From: Bordetella pseudohinzii
GTDB taxonomy: Bacteria; Pseudomonadota; Gammaproteobacteria; Burkholderiales; Burkholderiaceae_B
Assembly (NCBI RefSeq): GCF_000657795.2
Contig: NZ_JHEP02000019.1
Span: 1-64,000, forward strand
Length of the DNA: 64,000 bases
Reading direction: 5' to 3'
Part shown: positions 51,673 to 58,990 of the stretch, piece after piece
Layout: each line of letters begins with the position of its first letter
Numbering within the stretch: position 1 is the stretch's first letter
Program-made: the position numbers and the translations under genes
The notes under the pieces: model-generated
The model's database searches: none
The model's input: only the letters and a program-made list of their open reading frames with translations
Told to the model about the DNA's origin: nothing

Positions 51673-53235
51673 TTATTCCTCTTCGACGATCAGGACGCGC
51701 TGCTCGGCTTGTTGAGATAGGGTGAAGCGGCGCTTCGCTTTGCGATAAGGTGCGAAAACACGCGCAGCTGCGTCGAGGAAGTTGTCGGCGCGTAGGGTGA
51801 AATCGAGGATGATGGGATAGTCAAGGTCCGTCGCCCAATCCACATGCCAGCTGGGGTTAGAGGCTGCTGCCCAGCGGGTCACGACGTCCCGCAAGGTGTC
51901 GCCCTGGCGACCTTCCCAGGTCAATTCGGGCACAGCCGGCGCTGCAGGGTCGGCGCTGACTGTAGCCGTGGCGCCCGGGCTAGCAGCTGGCTCGGGCGCA
52001 TCTTGGGAAGTGGGGGCAGGCGCGTCAATCGTTGAAACCGGGGGCTGTGGGGAGACGGCGATCTTTTCGACCGACGGTGCCGGCAACTGCCGCGAGGCGG
52101 AGGAATTGTCGGCGGCCGCCGACTGCATTGACCGATCCGTCAACCGGTTGTTTGTCAGCGTAATGGCGCCGACAGGAGACGAAGATGAAGGCGGGGCAGG
52201 GGCCGCAGGGACAGCAATAGAAAGTGGCGCGGCCGCGATCTGGTTGGCCGATATCGGCATAGCGGGCTGTGGCTTTGCTGACGCGACCGGCGCGACGACG
52301 GCCTGGGAAACAGCGACAGCCGCCGTGGCCGCCGGGATGTAGTCGGCAGGTTCCGCCGGTTCGTTCGGAGCCGACAGGCGGTAGCCGGGAGCGTAGGATA
52401 CGGTCGGCGTCCAGCGATTCGCATCGGGCTGCAGCTGCGCGGGCGATGTCAGCTGGCGTGTTGTGTCGCCGATCATGAGCTCATTGGCATTGCCAGTCAC
52501 TACACGCTGCGTTTCTGCAACCTGTGTCTGGCTGATCATCCCTTTTTGGAGCAATGTGGAATACGCCAGCATTCCGTTGTAGTCGCGTGTCATCCGTGCA
52601 AAGTTCGCACGCAGGATGGCGTCGGCGTGGGCCTGCCCGTCCTGCCAGCCGACCCGGACAGCGCGCTGCCAAGTCTCTTTCTCGGCGCTGGTCTTCGGCT
52701 GGGCCTCGGCGATGGGCATACTTACATTGGCATTGGTCGGCAGGCCCGTGTAGAGGTATTCGCGCCAGGTCGGCGGGACGCTCACAAAGCGCTCACCACG
52801 CTCAATGCGATACACCTTCGACGCGATTCGGTACTGCTGGCTGCTGATGCTGGCGACGTCTTGGGCTTCGACGATGACGGGCGGTAGCGCACCGCTGGGC
52901 ATGATGAGCGGCGCGAAATTGAAAAGTCCGTCCAGATCCGGCCCGCGCCTCTCCAGGGAAGCTCGAATGGCGGCCGCGCGTGAGGCCACGCCGCCGCGAA
53001 AGCCCACGGTGCGTGCAGCATCGCTGATCATCTGGATACGCAGCGGAGATGTATCGCCCGTGGTCGTCGCCCGAGGGTTGAGCAGCGCATCGAGCGTGGC
53101 CGGCGCGGATTCGCTGGGCAGGGCCGGATGCGGGGCGGGCTCAGCCAGCGTGGCCGGCGTCGTTGTCGCGGCCCGGGTTGCTCCAGTTAGGGCCAGGCCG
53201 GAGAAAGCCACGGCTGCAATGCGCTGGATATTCAT
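51673..53235 (-). CDS. traI: Fusion of TraI/DotC with a TcpQ/PilL C-terminal domain
   Basis: 520 residues from the ATG at 53235 (a GTG three codons earlier is possible). A signal peptide without lipobox cysteine is followed by a DotC/TraI domain (about 60-280: RIQMISDAARTVGFRGG, GLFNFAPLI, VPPTWREYLYTGL, GWQDGQAHADAIL). A linker of about 150 residues rich in A, P and S leads to a C-terminal TcpQ-type domain (WEGRQGDTLRDVVTRW, ILDFTLRADNFLDAA, QRVLIVEE). DotC belongs to the secretion outer-membrane core, TcpQ to secretin assembly. In R64 these are separate proteins, TraI and PilL. Confidence 0.88.
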   Translation of the reverse strand: MNIQRIAAVAFSGLALTGATRAATTTPATLAEPAPHPALPSESAPATLDALLNPRATTTGDTSPLRIQMISDAARTVGFRGGVASRAAAIRASLERRGPDLDGLFNFAPLIMPSGALPPVIVEAQDVASISSQQYRIASKVYRIERGERFVSVPPTWREYLYTGLPTNANVSMPIAEAQPKTSAEKETWQRAVRVGWQDGQAHADAILRANFARMTRDYNGMLAYSTLLQKGMISQTQVAETQRVVTGNANELMIGDTTRQLTSPAQLQPDANRWTPTVSYAPGYRLSAPNEPAEPADYIPAATAAVAVSQAVVAPVASAKPQPAMPISANQIAAAPLSIAVPAAPAPPSSSSPVGAITLTNNRLTDRSMQSAAADNSSASRQLPAPSVEKIAVSPQPPVSTIDAPAPTSQDAPEPAASPGATATVSADPAAPAVPELTWEGRQGDTLRDVVTRWAAASNPSWHVDWATDLDYPIILDFTLRADNFLDAAARVFAPYRKAKRRFTLSQQAEQRVLIVEEE

Positions 53236-53245
53236 GGGCGGCACC

Positions 53246-53692
53246 CTAGGAGCGCGGCGGGTTGTACTGCAGCATGAGCGTGTCGCCCTGCTCTACGATT
53301 TGGGCGCGGTAGCCGACCTGGGCGCGCAGTTGGGCCAGCACGGATTCGATGGTCGCGTTCTGCACGTCGATGCGCACCGGCAGCGGCAGGCGGACTCCTG
53401 TGAAGGCGAATGCCAAGCGGTGGTCATGCGCGAGTTTGGCGAGCAACTGCAGCGCATCGCCAGCCCAGCTCAGAGTAATCAGCTGTGTGGTATCCGGACC
53501 GGCGTAGGTCATGGGCTGGCGTGCCATGACGCCGGCTTGATAAAGGTTGGCCTGGGCCGCCTGGATCTTGCGAGAAGCCTCCAGGATCTGCTGGTCAATA
53601 TCGACGTCGACCGACTGTGTGGGGGGATTATCCCAAGCACAACCGGCCACGCTGGCCAGCATCACGAGGGACAGAAGACGGAATTGACGCAT
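53246..53692 (-). CDS. traH: TraH/DotD lipoprotein
   Basis: 148 residues from the ATG at 53692. Lipobox LASVAGC near residue 18. A helical segment (QILEASRKIQAAQANLYQAG) precedes a small secretin-N-like domain (LSWAGDALQLLAKLA, ATIESVLAQLRAQVGYRA), as in DotD, which assembles with DotC and DotH. It opens the pil operon under operator copy 6 and is followed immediately by the DotC fusion. Confidence 0.87.
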   Translation of the reverse strand: MRQFRLLSLVMLASVAGCAWDNPPTQSVDVDIDQQILEASRKIQAAQANLYQAGVMARQPMTYAGPDTTQLITLSWAGDALQLLAKLAHDHRLAFAFTGVRLPLPVRIDVQNATIESVLAQLRAQVGYRAQIVEQGDTLMLQYNPPRS

Positions 53693-53714
53693 GTTCACTC
53701 TGCCGATTTATTTT

Positions 53715-53732
53715 GTATCGTATGAACGATAC
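53715..53732. promoter_or_regulatory. Plasmid-wide operator, copy 6 (perfect arms)
   Basis: GTATCGTATGAACGATAC has perfect 7-base arms. It lies 22 bases ahead of traH, the same distance as copies 3 and 4. TACGAT on the minus strand would be the -10 inside the arm. It occupies the short gap between the relaxase stop and the pil operon. Confidence 0.75.
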
Positions 53733-53766
53733 GAAATTTTTTGGCAGGGCGCAACTACAGGCCGGA

Positions 53767-56193
53767 CTAGCCTCTTGGGCGCAAACCAGAATGGCTGCGG
53801 GTGATTTCGGCCAGGCGCTGGGCTTGTTCAGGGTCGAGCAAATTGACGCGCAGCTTTTGTTGAGCGATGAGCTGCAACGCGAGCTGCTGGAATTCTGGCG
53901 TGCCGGTCAAAATGAACCGACCCTGATATTTCTCTTGGGCAAGAAGTAGGGCGGCCAGAATGACCTCGGGGTCGCCGGCCGCGGCGGTGTCCAATAGAAT
54001 GGTCTGGCCGTGGTCAATGAAGCCTTCGCGGCCCAGCCGGTCTCGGTAGCTGATACGTCCATCGCGGTGGACGGCCAGCTGCCATTCCTGAAGACCGTCG
54101 CGGTAGGTCGGCTCATGGTCAGCAGTAGGGTCAGCGAAGCCAGGCTGCTGCCGGCGTCCTTCAGCCTGGCGGCGGGTATCAGCGTAGGCCCAGCCGCGCA
54201 ACTGGCTGATGGCGGCGGCCGACCCCCCTGCCGCTTGCGCCTCGACCCATTCCCGATAGGTGAGAGGCCGATTGTTCGGATCTGCCCGCAACTGGGCGCG
54301 GCGCTTGGCGAGTTGAGCTTTCAAGTTTTCGCGGGCCGTCAGCGTTTCGAATGCAATCACGCTATAGAAGGCCTTCCGTTGCCTGGGATCTCCGACAGTC
54401 GAGGCGACTTCGCGCCGCCGTGCCCGGGCTGCGTCGGTGATGGCTCGGTAGAGAGCGCGGGATTCTTCGCCGGAGACCCGCCGGGTGACGAAGCGGGCGC
54501 GGTAGCCTTGATAGTCGGCACGCAACTGCCGGCGGGCGTCGGCCCGCTCCTGGCGGCGGGCTTCGCGCTGCGCGGGATCTCGTTTGAGCTCGCGACGTCG
54601 ATCGTATGGGTCTTCCGCCGGCGGCGCGGCGCCGTGGCCGACCGGATGGGGCGCCGGCCCGGCCCAGGGGCCTAGTCTGCGTTCGAGGCGTGTGCGCGAG
54701 AGCGATTCATGCATGTCGCTGGCTTTGATCGGCGGTGTTTCCTCGTTCTGCGCATCGTAGATGGCGAAGCCCTGGCCCTTCGGCCGAATGGCCAGGCCGT
54801 GTTTCGCCAAGACCGCATGAAGGGCATCCCACGTTGGTGCCGGCTTCTTCAAGAACGCGATGACGTCTACGCGCGGCTCGCCCCGAACGAAGGTGAAGAA
54901 ACTCGTCTCACCAGTGAAGCGTTCGAGATCGGCTGCAGCAGATGGCATCTTCTCTTGGGTGCTTGCGTCGGGCCGTGCGCGCTCGATGACGGGGACTCCG
55001 TTGCGTTCGACGACAGCGTAAGGTCCGGGATCGTGCGACCAGCCGTATTCCAACTCGAGCTCGCGCATGGCACGATCCAAGACAAAGAAATCTTGCTTGG
55101 GGTAGACAGCGCGGTAGGTTTCGGGATGAACTCTGTTCACTGCGATGTGAACATGAGTGTTATCCGTATCTCGATGAATGGCGCTCAGGTATTGGTGATC
55201 GGCCATACCGACTGCGGCAATTGCATGCCGCGCGCAGGCAAAGGCCTGTTCATCCGTGGGCTGTTCATGAGCAGGCCAGGATAGTACGACGTGGTATATA
55301 GGATCCCTGACGCGGCAATCTGCGTTCACCAGGACGCCTTGTATCTCTGCCGCGAGGGTATCTAAGGCGTAACCACGGAATTCGCACGGGATTCCGTTGG
55401 TGGTTGTCGCTTGCTGAATGTCATCGGGGCCGAGCAGAGAAGAATCCTCGGGCACCAGCGGAATGGCGGACTCGGCCAGGTCCAACGTCGGCGGAAACAG
55501 GCGCGCATGACGCGCACGAATGCGCTCGGCGAGAGCCTCGTCTATCTGGATGCCCTCAAGCGCCTGGCCGGCCTCCTTCAGTAACCACTCCGACTGCGCC
55601 AACAGAAACGGATGGCCGTCTACTTCGGATCCGCGGTCGGCTCCATCGGATACACCAACGGCACCTTGCCGTTGGTTGCTTCGTGCAGCGTACGGATCGA
55701 GGTCGTGATGGGCTTGAGCATGGTGCGCAAGGTCGGCTCGACGGGCTCGGGCTCGCGCTTGAAAGTCAGGATCAAGTTGCCCAGACGCTCGGAGATATCG
55801 CGTTGCTGCATCAAGATGGTATTGAGCAAGGGCCAGCATTCTCTGATGTTGATCGCCATGGCCTAGTCCTTCAATCCGGAAGCGATCGTGGTGGCGACCG
55901 AGCGCAGGTTCGTGTTGATCGGCCGCAGGAGTTGCTCCAGCACGCGCAAGACGGATTCGGAGGGTAGCTGCATCAACAGCACCAGTTCGTCCAGTTGCCT
56001 GCAGATATTCGCCTGCTGTTCGCAGATGGAGTTGAGCAAGCTCAAGAATTCGGTCGTGTCGTCTTCGGTCGCCTGGATAGAGCTGGTCGTCATCGGAATG
56101 CTCCGGCTGTTCACCCTCTCGGGTGAGGTAGTTGATGAGCTGCGCAACGTCGGATTTTCCGTCGCTGCGGCGGGTGGGTACTTTGGCCAGCAC
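53767..56193 (-). CDS. traI_relaxase: MOBP-type relaxase with LPD7 C-terminus
   Basis: 808 residues from a GTG at 56193; the preceding site is weak. Motif I region AKVPTRRSDGKSDVAQLINYL is at the very N-terminus, and the three-histidine metal motif HRDTDNTHVHIAVNRVHP is near residue 340. A long arginine-rich middle leads to the C-terminal LPD7 domain (about 715-790). Between motif I and the rest, about 170 residues (37-205) have poor codon statistics because two other genes occupy the +1 frame there. It nicks oriT and pilots the strand. Confidence 0.88.
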   Translation of the reverse strand: MLAKVPTRRSDGKSDVAQLINYLTREGEQPEHSDDDQLYPGDRRRHDRILELAQLHLRTAGEYLQATGRTGAVDAATLRIRLARAGATPAADQHEPALGRHHDRFRIEGLGHGDQHQRMLALAQYHLDAATRYLRASGQLDPDFQARARARRADLAHHAQAHHDLDPYAARSNQRQGAVGVSDGADRGSEVDGHPFLLAQSEWLLKEAGQALEGIQIDEALAERIRARHARLFPPTLDLAESAIPLVPEDSSLLGPDDIQQATTTNGIPCEFRGYALDTLAAEIQGVLVNADCRVRDPIYHVVLSWPAHEQPTDEQAFACARHAIAAVGMADHQYLSAIHRDTDNTHVHIAVNRVHPETYRAVYPKQDFFVLDRAMRELELEYGWSHDPGPYAVVERNGVPVIERARPDASTQEKMPSAAADLERFTGETSFFTFVRGEPRVDVIAFLKKPAPTWDALHAVLAKHGLAIRPKGQGFAIYDAQNEETPPIKASDMHESLSRTRLERRLGPWAGPAPHPVGHGAAPPAEDPYDRRRELKRDPAQREARRQERADARRQLRADYQGYRARFVTRRVSGEESRALYRAITDAARARRREVASTVGDPRQRKAFYSVIAFETLTARENLKAQLAKRRAQLRADPNNRPLTYREWVEAQAAGGSAAAISQLRGWAYADTRRQAEGRRQQPGFADPTADHEPTYRDGLQEWQLAVHRDGRISYRDRLGREGFIDHGQTILLDTAAAGDPEVILAALLLAQEKYQGRFILTGTPEFQQLALQLIAQQKLRVNLLDPEQAQRLAEITRSHSGLRPRG
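55620..55859 (-). CDS. Nested small gene 2 inside the relaxase gene (+1 frame)
   Basis: 79 residues with AAGGA eight bases ahead of the ATG at 55859. It begins three bases after the stop of nested gene 1 and is its paralogue: LLNTILMQQRDISERLGNL against LLNSICEQQANICRQLDEL. Codons look normal for this element, with third positions mostly G or C. No membrane span; two amphipathic helices and a short tail. By analogy with RSF1010 mobB inside mobA it may assist the relaxase. Confidence 0.7.
   Translation of the reverse strand: MAINIRECWPLLNTILMQQRDISERLGNLILTFKREPEPVEPTLRTMLKPITTSIRTLHEATNGKVPLVYPMEPTADPK
55863..56093 (-). CDS. Nested small gene 1 inside the relaxase gene (+1 frame)
   Basis: 76 residues; GGAG lies eight bases ahead of the ATG at 56093. 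By hand count 64 of 76 codons end in G or C, against 29 of 76 in the overlapping relaxase frame, so this frame carries the coding signature. Gap-free alignment with nested gene 2 gives 18 identities over 53 positions. Predicted all-helical, acidic N-terminus. Function unknown; probably relaxosome-associated. Confidence 0.72.
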   Translation of the reverse strand: MTTSSIQATEDDTTEFLSLLNSICEQQANICRQLDELVLLMQLPSESVLRVLEQLLRPINTNLRSVATTIASGLKD

Positions 56194-56201
56194 AGTGGCG
56201 A

Positions 56202-56519
56202 TCAGGAATAGAGCGCGCCAGCCTGGCGGATGGCGGCTTTGAGCTCGATAAGCACCTCAGAGTATTCCTTCGAGCCGATGCCGTTCCCCTCATTGAACAG
56301 GTGTTTTTGCAAGCCACCCAAGCGGCGCAGTTCATTGAGGACGTGCGCCTCCATTTTGCTGCGTGTCTGGCGGCCGAGGCCGCATGCCCGCAGATAAGCG
56401 GGCAGGCTGACGCCACAGTCACGGGCCTTTTCCAGTAAAGCATCGTGCTCTTCCGGCGAAGCACGTATCAAGATGCGCCGTGTCTTCTGGCGACTCTCGC
56501 TACCACTACGCGCTGTCAT
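56202..56519 (-). CDS. nikA: Relaxosome accessory protein TraJ/NikA (MobC-like)
   Basis: 105 residues. RRILIRASPEEHDALLEKARDCG followed by LPAYLRACGLGR gives the ribbon-helix-helix DNA-binding domain of NikA/TraJ proteins, and LGGLQKHLFNEGN is a typical later motif. It binds an oriT arm and recruits the relaxase, whose start lies eight bases past its stop. It reads away from oriT. Confidence 0.88.
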   Translation of the reverse strand: MTARSGSESRQKTRRILIRASPEEHDALLEKARDCGVSLPAYLRACGLGRQTRSKMEAHVLNELRRLGGLQKHLFNEGNGIGSKEYSEVLIELKAAIRQAGALYS

Positions 56520-56583
56520 GACTGTGCTCCTCTGTACGTCGGGGTCTCGGGGCGAAGCCCTGAGCAGGGGGGAAGGCCAAAAA

Positions 56584-56729
56584 GGTAGGGAGTGTAACGA
56601 CTGGACTCAGGCCGGTTGATGAGGCGCGCATTGCGCGGTTCATCAATCCCTACCCTGTCCGTATTGAACGTCTCCACTTCGTAGACACTATATCAATCAT
56701 TGCCCAACCAAACAACCAGTGCTCAACCA
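56584..56729. other. oriT: Origin of transfer (oriT) region
   Basis: The 298-base gap between nikA and traK holds nested inverted repeats: GGTAGGGA (56584-56591) with TCCCTACC (56647-56654), TTGATGA (56616-56622) with TCATCAA (56640-56646), and an inner GCGCGC/GCGCGG pair. TACCCTGTCC (56651-56660) resembles the nick region of IncP/IncI origins (core ATCCTG), with one change. GCCCAACCA (56702-56710) and GCTCAACCA (56721-56729) form a direct repeat suited to a TraK-type protein. The exact nick position cannot be fixed from sequence alone. Confidence 0.75.
56687..56715 (-). promoter_or_regulatory. Promoter for nikA-relaxase across oriT
   Basis: On the minus strand TTGTTT (56710-56715) and TATAGT (56687-56692) are spaced by 17 bases. 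Transcription would pass through oriT into nikA, as in other relaxosome operons where relaxosome binding gives autoregulation. Confidence 0.6.
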
Positions 56730-56760
56730 TACAGGCAAAACTCGTAGCCTTTTCAAGGCG

Positions 56761-56788
56761 TTGACAGCGGGCTTTCGCCCGCTACAAT
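56761..56788 (+). promoter_or_regulatory. Promoter for traK-traL-traM
   Basis: A consensus TTGACA (56761-56766) and TACAAT (56783-56788) are separated by 16 bases. The spacer itself is a hairpin (GCGGGC-TTTC-GCCCGC), a likely regulator target. The traK ATG is 29 bases downstream. Confidence 0.8.
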
Positions 56789-56817
56789 GACGTCACCCAA
56801 AGATCAAGGAAGCCAAG

Positions 56818-57231
56818 ATGCAGTTGACCGTTGCCGACATTAAGAAGCTGGTCGAGGAGCTCGACGCTCTTCCGGCAGTAGAAGATGATGCGAGGCCCGT
56901 CAACAAAAGCGAAGCCGTCAAAATGCTGGTGCAGCAAATCGCGGCGCTGCATGCTCGGGGTTACACCTATGAGATGATTGCAAGCATTCTTTCTGCAAAA
57001 GGTTTGCAGATATCTGTGGCAAGCTTGAAGACATACTTAGGCCGCGCTAAAAAGGCTTCCAAGAATCGAAAGAAACCGGCAAAGAAGGCGGAAAGTGGCG
57101 TAGACACTGCGGCCGAATCTGTACCGGATTCTCCTGCTCGTCCGACTGGCGAAAAAATCGGCAAACCTACAGATGACAAACCATCAAAGCCGTCTGGGTT
57201 TTCCGTGCGCCGGGATTCACGTGACCTTTGA
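56818..57231 (+). CDS. traK: TraK-like oriT-binding protein (IncP style)
   Basis: 137 residues. An N-terminal helical domain with YTYEMIASILSAKGLQISVASLKTYLGRAKK, a helix-turn-helix-like segment, is followed by a long basic linker and an SGFSVRRDSRDL tail that recalls the TGFTFNPTPDKKDLL tail of RK2 TraK. It lies immediately beside oriT and divergent from the relaxase, as RK2 traK does. It would bend or wrap oriT DNA. Confidence 0.78.
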   Translation: MQLTVADIKKLVEELDALPAVEDDARPVNKSEAVKMLVQQIAALHARGYTYEMIASILSAKGLQISVASLKTYLGRAKKASKNRKKPAKKAESGVDTAAESVPDSPARPTGEKIGKPTDDKPSKPSGFSVRRDSRDL

Positions 57232-57250
57232 GTAACACGCAGGTGGTTAA

Positions 57251-57928
57251 TTGAAAAAAAAAATTATCATCGTTGGTGGTGGCAAAGGCGGTGTCGGCAA
57301 GACGATGGTCTGCGCCAGTCTTACAGATGCACTTATGGCACGGGGCGAAAGTGTCTTATTGATAGAATCGGATACCTCCAATCCAGATATCTACAAGATG
57401 TACTGCGAGGAACTGGAAACACGTCTTCTCGATCTCGATACGGCTGACGGCTGGATAGATCTGGTGAACAGTTGCGATGAACGTAAAGACCATACGGTAC
57501 TCATCAATACGGCAGCACGAAATAACAAAGGTGTCGCAGCGTACAGCCAGACGCTGAAAAACACCCTCAAGGAACTGGAGCGTGAACTCGTAACCTTTTG
57601 GGTGATTAACCGGCAGCGAGACAGCGTGGAACTGCTCAAGGAGTACATGGAAGAGCTGCCGGATACACGGGTGCATGTCGTGCGCAACGGCCACTATGGC
57701 GAGGAAGCGAAGTTCGAGCTGTACAACGATTCCAAACTGCGTAAGCAAGTCGAGGATGCAGGCGGGCAATCATTGATGTTCCCAGATCTGGCAGATCGCG
57801 TGAGCGATGCGCTCTACAGCCAGCGGCTGTCCATTCGAGCGGCGCTGGAGAGCATGCCGATCGGCAATCGCGCCGAGCTTCAACGTTGGCGTGCAGCAGC
57901 GCAGAAGATGTTTGAGAGAGCTCTATGA
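57251..57928 (+). CDS. traL: TraL-like ParA-family ATPase
   Basis: 225 residues starting at a TTG codon (57251), with AGGTGG a few bases upstream. ParA/MinD-type Walker A GGGKGGVGKTMVCASL near residue 8 and LIESDTSNPD (Walker A') are clear. It resembles RK2 TraL and VirC1, which bring the relaxosome to the membrane. It overlaps traM as ATGA. Confidence 0.85.
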   Translation: MKKKIIIVGGGKGGVGKTMVCASLTDALMARGESVLLIESDTSNPDIYKMYCEELETRLLDLDTADGWIDLVNSCDERKDHTVLINTAARNNKGVAAYSQTLKNTLKELERELVTFWVINRQRDSVELLKEYMEELPDTRVHVVRNGHYGEEAKFELYNDSKLRKQVEDAGGQSLMFPDLADRVSDALYSQRLSIRAALESMPIGNRAELQRWRAAAQKMFERAL

Positions 57929-58596
57929 GCGAGCCCAGCCAACCGGTCGAAACTGCGTTTGAGAAGCTGCTGGGCCGGCAGCCAAGCGCAAGCGAGCGTG
58001 AACAGTTGTTCCGCGTCAAAGACGCTCTCGATCTGAAGGACAATGACGCACTCTGGATGATTCTGATCGTGCTTCAGAGTTACGACGCGCTGTATCGCCG
58101 CGTCCCCGCGCGCATCGAGGCCGCCGCCGAGGAGATGCTGGCAAAACATCGCAGCTTGATGGGCGAGCAGGCGCAGCTCGAGGTGAAGCGGGCCATGGGT
58201 GGGCTGGCGCAAGCCGTAGGCGCAGCCAGCACCAAAGTGGCCATCCAAGCCGCACGGACCAGCCGCTTTCTCGCGTGGGGCTGGATATTGTCGACAGTGG
58301 TGCTCTTCGCGGCGTTGTGCTTGTGGGTGGGTGCGGTGGCTGCCACAGGACAGTTGCCGCCGTGGGCACCCGCAGGGCAGCAGCGCGGCTTGGTGCTGGC
58401 GATGCTTGGCGGCCTGGCGCACGCACCGGCCGGCTGGATTGTGGCGTTGGGTGCAACGGCCGGGGCGGTAGGAGCTGTCTGGGCCAATGCCCGCCAGATG
58501 GCGGTGGGTAAGGCCAGGCTGAACCTGGCCTTAGTGGCCGGCGCCGGCGGATTGCTGTTGGTCGCCGGGGCGATGCTGGCCACCCTGCTGGCTTAG
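57925..58596 (+). CDS. traM_IncP: TraM-like relaxosome membrane protein
   Basis: 223 residues. A cytoplasmic N-terminal half with LKDNDALWMILIVLQSYDALY, which fits RK2 TraM-type proteins, is followed by three hydrophobic spans in the C-terminal half. RK2 TraM is shorter, so the extra membrane region is notable. Third gene of the traKLM operon. Confidence 0.75.
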   Translation: MSEPSQPVETAFEKLLGRQPSASEREQLFRVKDALDLKDNDALWMILIVLQSYDALYRRVPARIEAAAEEMLAKHRSLMGEQAQLEVKRAMGGLAQAVGAASTKVAIQAARTSRFLAWGWILSTVVLFAALCLWVGAVAATGQLPPWAPAGQQRGLVLAMLGGLAHAPAGWIVALGATAGAVGAVWANARQMAVGKARLNLALVAGAGGLLLVAGAMLATLLA

Positions 58597-58990
58597 TCCA
58601 GCAGCTCGAGGGCCAGTAACCGCCGCCTGCAGGCGGCGGGGCGGGGGCAAGGTCTGGTCGGGGACGGCCGGACCTTGCCCCCCGCCGTTTTTGGTGATGC
58701 CGCACCACGGTCGCGCCCGTGGCTAACTGCCGGAGCAGCTGGGCGCGAGCGCTGTGCTTCAGTGCCATGTGCACCATTTGATCGGCGGTTAGGATGTGAT
58801 GGTCTGCACGGTCCAGGCCAGACCGCCGTGCAGTCTGGCCTGCGGCGCGCAGGCAAGGCACGCGCCCGAGCCAAGCCGCTGCGAGGCGGGCGTGCGCGAC
58901 ATGCTGCATCGTCTCGCGCATAGCGCGCTGAGCCTGGGTTTCGTGATAGACGGCGCGCTCGGCCAAGCGGCGCAGGTAAGCTTTCTTCAT
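58016..58990 (-). CDS. Small plasmid protein gene with an over-long antisense frame
   Basis: The start is well supported: the ATG at 58990 overlaps the previous stop as ATGA. About the first 105 residues look real (AERAVYHETQAQRAMRETMQH, ILTADQMVHMALKHSARAQLL, GATVVRHHQKR). After that the frame continues without a stop through the terminator and antisense to traM, down to 58016, with proline/arginine-rich shadow-like sequence. Either the protein has a nonsense tail after a frameshift near 58690, or the stop has been lost. Confidence 0.45.
   Translation of the reverse strand: MKKAYLRRLAERAVYHETQAQRAMRETMQHVAHARLAAAWLGRVPCLRAAGQTARRSGLDRADHHILTADQMVHMALKHSARAQLLRQLATGATVVRHHQKRRGARSGRPRPDLAPAPPPAGGGYWPSSCWTKPAGWPASPRRPTAIRRRRPLRPGSAWPYPPPSGGHWPRQLLPPRPLHPTPQSSRPVRAPGRQASPAPSRAAALRVPTAATVLWQPPHPPTSTTPRRAPLSTISSPTRESGWSVRLGWPLWCWLRLRLAPAHPWPASPRAAPARPSSCDVLPASPRRRPRCARGRGDTARRNSEARSESSRVRHCPSDRERL
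58644..58692 (+). terminator. Terminator of the traKLM operon
   Basis: GGGGCAAGGTC (58644-58654) and GACCTTGCCCC (58671-58681) form a perfect 11-bp stem with a 16-base loop, followed six bases later by TTTTT (58688-58692). A smaller GCCGCCTGCAGGCGGC palindrome precedes it. Confidence 0.75.

Noticed and set aside
55600-56100. Relaxase broken by insertion of foreign genes
   Set aside because: The frame from motif I to the histidine motif is continuous with no stop, so a disrupted relaxase is less likely than true overlap. It is kept as the alternative to be tested.
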